Positions 15,501-21,575 of a DNA stretch of 34,520 bases are shown here, piece by piece; position 1 is the stretch's first letter; the number at the start of each line of letters is the position of its first letter. Both the position numbers and the translations under genes were made by a program. The notes beneath the pieces are model-generated. The model was not told the DNA's origin and searched no databases. It was given only the letters and a program-made list of their open reading frames with translations. The stretch is taken from NCBI GenBank assembly GCA_943357105.1, contig CALRGC010000009.1, forward strand, positions 1-34,520, given 5' to 3'. Origin of the DNA: Candidatus Magasanikiibacteriota bacterium. Lineage in GTDB: Bacteria > Patescibacteriota > Patescibacteriia > Magasanikbacterales > GWA2-37-8.

Positions 15501-15556
15501 GTTACGAAGGGGAATATTCATCTAAACCAATTTAGAAAAATATTTCCTTTCGTAAC
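15501..15556. repeat. 18-base inverted repeat in the leader of the 162-residue gene
   Basis: GTTACGAAGGGGAATATT (15501-15518) and AATATTTCCTTTCGTAAC (15539-15556) pair fully if two G-T pairs are allowed on the plus strand. On the minus-strand mRNA the same two positions become A-C mismatches. It may be a regulatory leader or the remnant of an element end. Confidence 0.6.
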
Positions 15557-15576
15557 TATTTAAAGAACAATGAAAA

Positions 15577-15605
15577 ATAATATCATGAATAATTACTTTT
15601 GTCAA
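15577..15605 (-). promoter_or_regulatory. Strong promoter of the 162-residue gene
   Basis: Minus strand TTGACA (15600-15605), 17-base spacer, TATTAT (15577-15582) with an extended TGA. It would give a leader of about 93 bases. Confidence 0.82.
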
Positions 15606-15625
15606 TGCTTGATTTGTAATAATAA

Positions 15626-15690
15626 AAAATCACGCGCCCTATTTTATCTCCAAAATATTTAGAAATAAAATAGGTCAGCGCATGATTTTT
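15626..15690 (-). terminator. Two-level hairpin after the 148-residue gene, family C copy 2
   Basis: Outer arms AAAAATCACGCGC and GCGCATGATTTTT (one mismatch), inner stem CCTATTTTAT (15638-15647) with ATAAAATAGG (15665-15674), and an inner loop like that of copy 1 (TTTATCTC ... TTAGAAATAAA). A T-run follows on the minus strand. It begins about 62 bases after the stop of the 148-residue gene. Confidence 0.82.
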
Positions 15691-15751
15691 GTTTCACACC
15701 CCTCCCTACCCGCCACTATTTGGCGGTCCAGTGGAAATTTTCATGATCTCC

Positions 15752-16198
15752 TCACTTGCCAGGCCGCTTGGCATTACAGCGGCGACAGTGAATGAAATTC
15801 GGCGCATTCCTGGAGAAGCATGTGCCTTCTCCCTGAATCAACGCGTAGCAGGTCCACGGAGCCGACGACCACCTGGCATCCCAGAATTCACCCAGATCCA
15901 TGGCGGGCTGAGTCGGTGGAACCGCCGGCCTGGTCGCGAAGACGCGCGGTTCGATCTGACCCTTCTTCGGAACCTGGGCCGCACGAGCACGCACCCGCTC
16001 TTCCTGAGCGCGGACGATCTGATCGATGCGCTCCTGAGCGAGCTTCTGCCGAATGTGTTTGCGTTGGCCCTTCGAGAGACCAGACTTGGTCTTCCTCGTG
16101 CGGTACCACCGCCTTTCCTTCTCGGGTTTGATCGGAGCATACCAACCCTTGGATTGAAGGATCTGCTTGCGGAACTCAAAACGAGCTGAAGTTGACAT
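15752..16198 (-). CDS. Hypothetical basic protein with a RanBP2-like zinc ribbon at the C-terminus
   Basis: 148 residues from the ATG at 16198 (MSTSARFEFRKQIL), which has GAGGG five to nine bases upstream; an in-frame GTG at 16243 has no such site. The N-terminal two thirds is a very basic, Gln/Arg-rich helical segment (RTRKTKSGLSKGQRKHIRQKLAQERIDQ by parts, then RAQEERVRARAAQ). The C-terminus reads W-T-C, nine residues, C-FSR-N-APNFIH-C-RR-C. This has the C-x3-N-x6-C-x2-C half of a RanBP2-type zinc finger with a longer first loop. It may bind RNA or protein. Very GC-rich (40 of 60 bases at 15961-16020), unlike the neighbours. Confidence 0.75.
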   Translation of the reverse strand: MSTSARFEFRKQILQSKGWYAPIKPEKERRWYRTRKTKSGLSKGQRKHIRQKLAQERIDQIVRAQEERVRARAAQVPKKGQIEPRVFATRPAVPPTQPAMDLGEFWDARWSSAPWTCYALIQGEGTCFSRNAPNFIHCRRCNAKRPGK

Positions 16199-16273
16199 GA
16201 CACCCTCACACTGCGCGTGAATTGCGCCAGTCAAAACTACCAAATCTCTCTCTGTAAGTCAAATTATTTACAA

Positions 16274-16308
16274 AAAATCCCGATTAAAATCGGGATTTTA
16301 TTTTTATT
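16274..16308 (-). terminator. Terminator after the glyoxalase-fold gene
   Basis: Perfect stem AAAATCCCGATT (16274-16285) with AATCGGGATTTT (16288-16299), with T-rich flanks on both sides. It lies just after the VOC stop on the minus strand and also bounds the GC-rich island. Confidence 0.85.
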
Positions 16309-16316
16309 GTTTTAAT

Positions 16317-16715
16317 TTACACCGCCTTCTCATCCGCCTGATGCAAACCAAAGATATTTCCATCGGTATCTTTGAAGTATCCTTGCCAAGCCATTCCCGC
16401 TATCGCCATCTTGGGCAAAGCAACTGTGCCACCGGCCGACAAAATCTTTTCCGCGTACGCGTCAAAATTATCTACCACCACCGTACAGACATAGCCGCTA
16501 ACACAAGCACCATCCTCTGGCGGATTTCCTTTGCGACGGGTCAAACCACCGTTGATACCTCCGGCTTCATCTTTGCCACCAGTCATCACCATCCAATATT
16601 CAAACTGACCGCCTTCCCACTTTTTTATCTCCCAACCAAAAACTGTGGTGTAGAATTCGGCGGTTTTTTCCGGCTGACTGGAATGTATTTCAAAATGCGC
16701 GACACGATTGGACAT
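16317..16715 (-). CDS. VOC-family (glyoxalase/dioxygenase fold) protein
   Basis: 132 residues, the length of a single VOC module made of two beta-alpha-beta-beta-beta repeats. It starts VAHFEIHSSQPEKTAEFYTTVFGWEIKKW and has the second-half pattern VVDNFDAYAEKILSAGGTVALPK, with GYFKDTDGNIFGLHQ at the end. The His in HFEIH and Glu or His near the C-terminus are candidate metal ligands. Substrate unknown; members include glyoxalases and antibiotic-binding proteins. It starts five bases after the stop of the 19-codon basic peptide gene and shares its promoter. Confidence 0.92.
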   Translation of the reverse strand: MSNRVAHFEIHSSQPEKTAEFYTTVFGWEIKKWEGGQFEYWMVMTGGKDEAGGINGGLTRRKGNPPEDGACVSGYVCTVVVDNFDAYAEKILSAGGTVALPKMAIAGMAWQGYFKDTDGNIFGLHQADEKAV

Positions 16716-16720
16716 AAAAA

Positions 16721-16780
16721 TTATTTACTTTTCTTTGGTTTCTTTTTTTCTTTCTTTTGCGCGTTGTTTCCTTTGGCCAT
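16721..16780 (-). CDS. 19-residue Lys-rich peptide gene
   Basis: ATG at 16780, TAA at 16721, encoding MAKGNNAQKKEKKKPKKSK. It resembles, from memory, the small conserved basic proteins that begin MAKG-N-QKK in other bacteria and have no known role; this is a resemblance and not a firm family call. An extended -10 (TGC-TATACT, 16810-16818) lies about 30 bases upstream, and the VOC gene starts five bases downstream. It could be a real peptide or a translated leader that couples to the VOC gene. Confidence 0.5.
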   Translation of the reverse strand: MAKGNNAQKKEKKKPKKSK

Positions 16781-16809
16781 ATGATTATATATAAATTAAT
16801 TATATTTTA

Positions 16810-16818
16810 AGTATAGCA
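16810..16818 (-). promoter_or_regulatory. Extended -10 promoter of the small peptide and VOC genes
   Basis: TGC-TATACT on the minus strand (TATACT at 16810-16815). No good -35 is seen at the right distance. It would give a leader of about 20 bases. Confidence 0.45.
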
Positions 16819-16848
16819 TAATTTGTCCAAACAATCTACAAAACAAAA

Positions 16849-16872
16849 AACACCGACTATTGTCGGTGTTTT
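16849..16872 (-). terminator. Terminator after tRNA-Ser
   Basis: Stem ACACCGAC/GTCGGTGT with a four-base loop, followed on the minus strand by TTTTTTGTTTT. It closes the gatC-gatA-LOG-lgt-tRNA transcript. Confidence 0.88.
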
Positions 16873-16909
16873 GGAATATGAACACATTGTCCATATAAGC
16901 GTGACCCAG

Positions 16910-16994
16910 CGGAGAGAGAGGGAGTCGAACCCTCGATACCTTTCGGTATACATGCTTTCCAAGCATGCGCCATCGGCCACTAGGCGACCTCTCC
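16910..16994 (-). tRNA. tRNA-Ser (anticodon GGA)
   Basis: An 85-base cloverleaf on the minus strand: acceptor GGAGAGG with TCTCTCC, D-arm GCC...GGC, anticodon stem CATGC/GCATG with loop TTGGAAA, the long variable arm of serine tRNAs (TACC-GAAA-GGTA) and T-arm GAGGG-TTCGACT-CCCTC. The discriminator is G and no CCA is encoded. The first 15 bases overlap the last codons and stop of lgt. It reads UCC and UCU codons. Confidence 0.97.
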
Positions 16995-17777
16995 AGTGCT
17001 AGTTGAATCGGGTTTGATTTTATCAAAACAAAGAGAAAAAGTCAATCCTACAAAAATCACGATCATCCCCCATTGCGCTGGCGTGAGATGATAATAACGA
17101 ATATCGGACTGCGCCAGATCAGACGCGCGCAAAAAATCCAGCCAAAACCGCACAAACGCGTAAATCATAAAAGAAATTTTGGATACCAATCCGTAGCGCA
17201 GTTTAATTAATTTTTTAAAAGATAAAATCGAAACAAAAAATATGAAAAAAGCCAAAATAGAATCAAGTAGCCCCAGATCAAAACGCGCGCCCTCGGGAAA
17301 TTTCACAGCCAGCAAGGAGTGAGAAAGTGTGCCTGGATGATCATGAATAAGAAAACAGCCGATACGCCCTATAGCCCAGCCCAGCCAAAGCCCAAGCGCC
17401 ATCACATCAAAATAAGGCAAAAGTTCCGTCAGAGAAAAATTTTTCACTTTAGCAAAAATATATATTGCCAATGCCGCGCCGACAAATCCACCGATGGATG
17501 ACGCTCCGCCCTGCCAAAAATAAACTACTTCCGACGGATGTAAAAGATAATAATCGGGCGCGTAAAAAACCACGTGAAACACTCGCGCCATAATAAAACC
17601 ACCAACAATACTCCACATTGCCAAATCCAAAATTACTTGCTCGGATAAAAAATATTGCCGAGCATATTTGTAAGAAATTATCAAACCAGCTAATATTCCA
17701 AGCGATACCATCAATCCCCAGACTTGAATAATAATTGGCCCGATCGCGAAAGCATTGGCTTGGAAATATGGGATCAT
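16980..17777 (-). CDS. lgt: Prolipoprotein diacylglyceryl transferase Lgt
   Basis: Transfers diacylglycerol from phosphatidylglycerol to the lipobox Cys of prolipoproteins at the inner membrane. 265 residues, normal length, with about seven membrane helices. Motifs: MARVFHVVFY early, GGASSIGGFVGAALAIYIF, and the signature region GLWLGWAIGRIGCFLIHDHPG (canonical GRIGNFxNxE is altered here), then the C-terminal YAFVRFWLDFLR. The last codons, GEVA and TAG, are formed by the first 15 bases of the tRNA-Ser gene. It begins one base after the LOG gene stop. No lipoprotein signal peptidase gene is nearby. Confidence 0.94.
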   Translation of the reverse strand: MIPYFQANAFAIGPIIIQVWGLMVSLGILAGLIISYKYARQYFLSEQVILDLAMWSIVGGFIMARVFHVVFYAPDYYLLHPSEVVYFWQGGASSIGGFVGAALAIYIFAKVKNFSLTELLPYFDVMALGLWLGWAIGRIGCFLIHDHPGTLSHSLLAVKFPEGARFDLGLLDSILAFFIFFVSILSFKKLIKLRYGLVSKISFMIYAFVRFWLDFLRASDLAQSDIRYYHLTPAQWGMIVIFVGLTFSLCFDKIKPDSTSTGEVA

Positions 17778-17778
17778 A

Positions 17779-19152
17779 CTACTTGATAAATTTCAAAATC
17801 TCATCCGGTCTATCTACTACATTTACCAACTTTTGATCTACCATACTGATAGTTTTGAAATTACCATAAAGCATCCGAAAATATTCAATCATCGGATGCC
17901 AAAAATCTCGACCAAATAAAATCACCGGAGTCAGCGGCATCTTGCCGGTTTCTTGCAAGGTGAGTAATTCAAATAATTGATGGAGAGTGCCAAATCCGCC
18001 AGGGAAAAATATAAACGCTTTGGAAGGGGCGGTAATAATTAATTTGCGCACAAACGGAAAAGAAAAACCAATTGATTTGGTAAGATAATTATTATTGATA
18101 ACGGTGTTCTCGCGCGTAATGTACATGCCAATACTTTCGCCACCTGCCTCAAACGCGCCGCGATTGGCGGCCTCCATGGTGCCGGATCCGCCGCCGGTAA
18201 TAGTGGTGAAACCATTTTGGGCTAATAATTTACCGACTTCTTGAGCGGCTTGATAATATGACGAACCTGGTAAGATACTTTTGGTGCCAAAAACAGTCAC
18301 ATCATTTTTCATCTGCGCCAAAAATTCAAAACCGTCTACCAGTTCGGCCATTATACGAAAGACACGCCAATCCGGACCACCTTTGGTGGCGGTAGCGGTT
18401 TGATCAAAATCAAATTCGTTTGGTCTATCTTCCGCGTCTTTGATAAATTCAAAAGCTTCGGCGGCGGTATGGGCCACTTTCCAACTATCGATAATTTCTT
18501 CAGACACGGAATGCACCATGTTACTGGAATTTTCTCGTAAAAATTTTATTACTGGATCCCAAAAAGTACGTCCTACCAAAACGATTGGCGATTTTGGCAT
18601 ATACCCCATCTCCATATAGTCCACTACTTCAAAAAATTCATCCAGCGTGCCAAAACCACCAGGGAAAAATATAAAAGCATTGGCCGGTGAAGTGAGCATT
18701 ACTTTACGCGTGAAAAAATAATAAAAACCGACTGAATGTTTCACATACGGATTGATACGTTGTTCAAATGGTAATTGGATATTGATACCCACGGTTTCGC
18801 CGCCGCCCTCAAAGGCGCCGCGATTGGCGGCCTCCATAATACCGGGGCCACCACCGGTAATGGTAGTGAAACCGTGTTTGGCCAACATATAGCCGAGCTC
18901 TTCCGCGTCTTTATAATAGTGATCATTTTTGGGCAAACGCGCGGAACCAAGAATCGTGACTTCACGTTTGAATTGTTTTAAAAATTCATAACCGTCGATA
19001 AACTCGCTGATAATTTTAAAAATTCTCCAGCTGTCACGAAAATTTACCACCGCGCCGGCGGTAGAAAAATTTTCCGGCGGTAAAATACGATCAGTCGGCG
19101 AAGTAATAGTCGCCGTTGGAGCTGGTGCAATTTTTTCTTTATCTTTTGGCAT
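17779..19152 (-). CDS. Tandem LOG-family (TIGR00730, lysine decarboxylase-like) protein
   Basis: 457 residues made of two LOG Rossmann domains (about 36-240 and 258-457), most LOG proteins having one. LOG enzymes are phosphoribohydrolases that release bases from nucleoside monophosphates. Domain 1 keeps GSAR (69-72), ITGGGPGIMEAANRGA, Arg149 and PGGFGTLDE with Glu172. Domain 2 has GTKS in place of GSAR, keeps GGGSGTMEAANRGA and Arg369, but has PGGFGTLHQ, with Gln392 in place of the catalytic Glu. So domain 1 looks active and domain 2 catalytically dead. It sits between gatA (7 bases) and lgt (1 base). Confidence 0.93.
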   Translation of the reverse strand: MPKDKEKIAPAPTATITSPTDRILPPENFSTAGAVVNFRDSWRIFKIISEFIDGYEFLKQFKREVTILGSARLPKNDHYYKDAEELGYMLAKHGFTTITGGGPGIMEAANRGAFEGGGETVGINIQLPFEQRINPYVKHSVGFYYFFTRKVMLTSPANAFIFFPGGFGTLDEFFEVVDYMEMGYMPKSPIVLVGRTFWDPVIKFLRENSSNMVHSVSEEIIDSWKVAHTAAEAFEFIKDAEDRPNEFDFDQTATATKGGPDWRVFRIMAELVDGFEFLAQMKNDVTVFGTKSILPGSSYYQAAQEVGKLLAQNGFTTITGGGSGTMEAANRGAFEAGGESIGMYITRENTVINNNYLTKSIGFSFPFVRKLIITAPSKAFIFFPGGFGTLHQLFELLTLQETGKMPLTPVILFGRDFWHPMIEYFRMLYGNFKTISMVDQKLVNVVDRPDEILKFIK

Positions 19153-19159
19153 AAAAAAT

Positions 19160-20584
19160 TTATAATTTTATTTTATCAGCGACCCGCATTACCAGACATT
19201 CACTCAAACGCGGACCCATTATCTGTGCACCAATCGGCAGACCGGATTTGGTCATTCCGGCATTGACGGAAATTCCTGGGATGCCAGCACTACAAGCAGG
19301 CGAGACAAATACATCGGCCAGATACATCTGAATAGGATCAGAAGATTTTTCTCCAATATTAAAGGCGGCAAATGGCGAGGTCGGCGTGATGAGTACGTCC
19401 ACTTCACTAAAGACGCGATCAAAATCGCGGCGAATTAAAGTACGCACCTGCTGAGCTTTTTTATAATAAGCGTCATAATATCCGGCTGACAAAGCATAGG
19501 TGCCGATAAGAATACGACGCTTTACTTCTTCCGGGAATCCTTGTTCGCGACTATTGGCATAAAGATCAAATAAATCTTTGCCGCCAGCCCGCACGCCGTA
19601 GCGGACACCATCCATACGCCCTAAATTGGAACTATCTTCACTTGGCACCAAAATATAATAAACCGAAATGGCGTATTTGGTCAGCGGCAAAGACACATCG
19701 ATAATTTTTGCGCCTCGCGCTTCCAAATTTTTTATCTGTTTCTCTATCGCCTGCTTTACTTCCGGATCAATACTTTTGTTTTCAAAATATTCGCGTGGCA
19801 CACCGATCCGCAAACCTTTGATATCTTTTTTTAGATCTTCAGAATAATCCGGCACGCTATCTGGTACAGTAGTGGCGTCAAGATTATCTTGACCAGCGAT
19901 TACTTGCATCACGACGGCCATATCATCCACTGTTTTGGTCATTGGGCCAACCGTATCAAAAGACGAAGCCATTGGCATAATTCCAAAACGAGAATTGCGA
20001 CCATAGCTGGGGCGCAGACCAACAATGCCACAAAAACTAGCGGGCTGACGAATTGAGCCACCGGTATCTTCGGCAATCGCGAACAGACACATATTATCAG
20101 CCACCGCGGCGGCCGAACCACCAGATGAACCGCCGGCAACTTTTTTCAAATCATGGGGATTGGCGACCGGACCATACATACTATTTTCATTACTGGCACC
20201 ATGACCAAAAGCGTCACAATTGGTTTTGCCAATCATTACCGCTCCTTGATCCAAAATTTTCTGAATCACGGTAGCGTTGTATGGCGGAGTATAATTATCG
20301 AGAATTTTGGCCGAAGCGGTAGAGCGCACACCGGCGGTGCAGATAGCGTCTTTAACCGCAAATGGAATACCGGTGAGTGGTAGCTGTTTACCGGCGGCGA
20401 TTAATTTATCCGCCGCGCGCGCTTGAACAAGTGCCGAATCGTCCGCTACCGTGATAAAGGCATTGATTTTTTTATCTCTTTTGCTTATCTTGTCCAAACA
20501 CGCTTGAACTAATTCTACCGCGGTAAATTTTTTAGCATCCAAACCGGCGCGGGCTTCTTTGATTGTCAGTTCGTTTAATTTCAT
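19160..20584 (-). CDS. gatA: Asp-tRNA(Asn)/Glu-tRNA(Gln) amidotransferase subunit A
   Basis: Glutaminase subunit of GatCAB, which converts misacylated Glu-tRNA(Gln) or Asp-tRNA(Asn) to Gln- or Asn-tRNA. 474 residues, slightly short but complete. The amidase Ser-cisSer-Lys triad is visible: Lys78 in FAVKDAICT, Ser153 in GGSSGGSAAAV and Ser177 in DTGGSIRQPA. It overlaps gatC by the ATGA sequence at 20581-20584. The gatB gene is not next to it and must lie elsewhere if the complex is whole. Confidence 0.98.
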   Translation of the reverse strand: MKLNELTIKEARAGLDAKKFTAVELVQACLDKISKRDKKINAFITVADDSALVQARAADKLIAAGKQLPLTGIPFAVKDAICTAGVRSTASAKILDNYTPPYNATVIQKILDQGAVMIGKTNCDAFGHGASNENSMYGPVANPHDLKKVAGGSSGGSAAAVADNMCLFAIAEDTGGSIRQPASFCGIVGLRPSYGRNSRFGIMPMASSFDTVGPMTKTVDDMAVVMQVIAGQDNLDATTVPDSVPDYSEDLKKDIKGLRIGVPREYFENKSIDPEVKQAIEKQIKNLEARGAKIIDVSLPLTKYAISVYYILVPSEDSSNLGRMDGVRYGVRAGGKDLFDLYANSREQGFPEEVKRRILIGTYALSAGYYDAYYKKAQQVRTLIRRDFDRVFSEVDVLITPTSPFAAFNIGEKSSDPIQMYLADVFVSPACSAGIPGISVNAGMTKSGLPIGAQIMGPRLSECLVMRVADKIKL

Positions 20585-20880
20585 ATTACTTCATCTTTAA
20601 AAACCGCCGGCACTTTGAGCAAATTATTTTCTACTTGTGGCATTTGCGCCAATAGTTCTTTTTTGTGAGCGCAATCACGCGACACATCGGCACGCGAGAC
20701 ATCTTCGAGGCCAGTCACCTGGGCGGTTGGCTCTACCCCATCGGTATCTACTTCATTTAATTGGGCGACAAATTCCAAAACGGTGGAAATAGTTTCCGCG
20801 TGACGTTTTTCTTCGGCCGGGCTCAATTTGATACGAGCCAACTGAGCGATTTTCCTTACTTCTTCTATTGACAAAGACAT
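20581..20880 (-). CDS. gatC: Asp-tRNA(Asn)/Glu-tRNA(Gln) amidotransferase subunit C
   Basis: Small subunit that wraps around and stabilises GatA. 99 residues, the normal size. It opens with MSLSIEEVRKIAQLARIKLSPAE and has the conserved LNEVDTDGVEPTAQVTGLEDVSRADV and VPAVFKDEVI end. The last bases form ATGA with the gatA start. It is the first gene of the gatC-gatA-LOG-lgt-tRNA-Ser unit. Confidence 0.97.
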   Translation of the reverse strand: MSLSIEEVRKIAQLARIKLSPAEEKRHAETISTVLEFVAQLNEVDTDGVEPTAQVTGLEDVSRADVSRDCAHKKELLAQMPQVENNLLKVPAVFKDEVI

Positions 20881-20905
20881 AAATTTCTATAAAAACGATG
20901 TGGCT

Positions 20906-20934
20906 ATTATACAAAATATTGGCGAAAATGGCAA
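20906..20934 (-). promoter_or_regulatory. Promoter of gatC and downstream genes
   Basis: Minus strand TTGCCA (20929-20934), 17-base spacer, TATAAT (20906-20911). It would give a leader of about 20 bases before the ATG at 20880. Confidence 0.8.
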
Positions 20935-20970
20935 ACTTGATAATTTGATTTTTACAGAATTTATTGATAG

Positions 20971-20976
20971 TATAAT
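20971..20976 (+). promoter_or_regulatory. -10 element of tsaE, possibly leaderless
   Basis: Consensus TATAAT ends four bases before the ATG at 20981, so transcription would start within or just before the start codon. The -35 region (about 20948-20954, T-rich) is weak. Confidence 0.45.
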
Positions 20977-20980
20977 TTGT

Positions 20981-21406
20981 ATGCAAATAATTACCAAAAC
21001 CACAGAAGAAACAACTGAATTTGGAAAAAATTTAGCCGCTCAATTAAATGGTGGCGATATTTTATTACTCGAAGGCGAACTCGGTGCCGGTAAAACCACA
21101 CTGGTGAAAGGACTGGCCGCTGGACTAAACATCAAATACGAAATCACCAGTCCAACCTTCACTCTGATGAATACTTATCCGGTAGACTTGGAAAAAATAA
21201 AAAATTTGGTACATATTGATACCTATCGTCTCAAAGATGAGGAAGAATTGATTGAAATTGGCGTGGAAGATTATCTAGGCAAGCCAGACACATTGTGCAT
21301 CGTGGAATGGCCGGAGAAAATCGCCAAATTATTAAATGACAAAAAAACTACTATCGTAACAATCGAACACTTAGAAAATAATCAGAGGAAAATAAATAAA
21401 AAATAA
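20981..21406 (+). CDS. tsaE: tRNA threonylcarbamoyladenosine biosynthesis ATPase TsaE
   Basis: ATPase that works with TsaB and TsaD in making t6A37 on ANN-decoding tRNAs. 141 residues from the ATG at 20981 (MQIITKTTEETTEFGKNLAA). Walker A is GELGAGKTT at about 32-40, followed by ITSPTFTLMNTY (switch), LVHIDTYRL and CIVEWPEKI with the conserved Trp. A longer upstream frame is rejected because it crosses the gatC promoter. The last 20 bases of the gene, encoding RKINKK and the stop, belong to the left arm of the inverted repeat at 21387-21575. Confidence 0.95.
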   Translation: MQIITKTTEETTEFGKNLAAQLNGGDILLLEGELGAGKTTLVKGLAAGLNIKYEITSPTFTLMNTYPVDLEKIKNLVHIDTYRLKDEEELIEIGVEDYLGKPDTLCIVEWPEKIAKLLNDKKTTIVTIEHLENNQRKINKK

Positions 21407-21575
21407 TTTCAGAATTTTTACCGCATAAAAGTGAGCCCCTAATTGGCGTCAGTAAATTTGAGTGGTGCCACGTAGTGGCAACGGCTCTACCCTTAGAGCC
21501 GTAACGAAAATTTATAGCCAATTATGCGAACTTTTATCAGGTAAAAATTCTGAAATTATTTTTTATTTATTTTCC
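21387..21575. repeat. Branched long inverted repeat, family A copy 2
   Basis: Perfect 36-base arms at 21387-21422 and 21540-21575 surround a core nearly identical to that at 7950-8065: the same nested stems and the ACGGCTCTA-CCCT-TAGAGCCGT hairpin, with the second hairpin changed to TGCCAC-GTA-GTGGCA. The outer arms differ from copy 1 yet stay self-complementary. The arms carry the final codons of tsaE on one side and of rarA on the other. Core orientation is the same in both copies relative to the plus strand. Confidence 0.94.

Noticed and set aside
15122-15535. A 137-codon plus-strand frame opposite the 162-residue gene
   Set aside because: No promoter or ribosome binding site, and an unlikely composition; the minus frame has a consensus promoter.
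14866-15690. Integron attC sites
   Set aside because: The hairpins resemble attC in layout only; the GTTRRRY and RYYYAAC core sites are absent and no integrase gene is present.
15689-16189. A 166-codon plus-strand frame opposite the zinc-ribbon gene
   Set aside because: GC-rich DNA gives long frames on both strands. The minus frame has a ribosome binding site, a zinc motif and a matching terminator; the plus frame has none of these.
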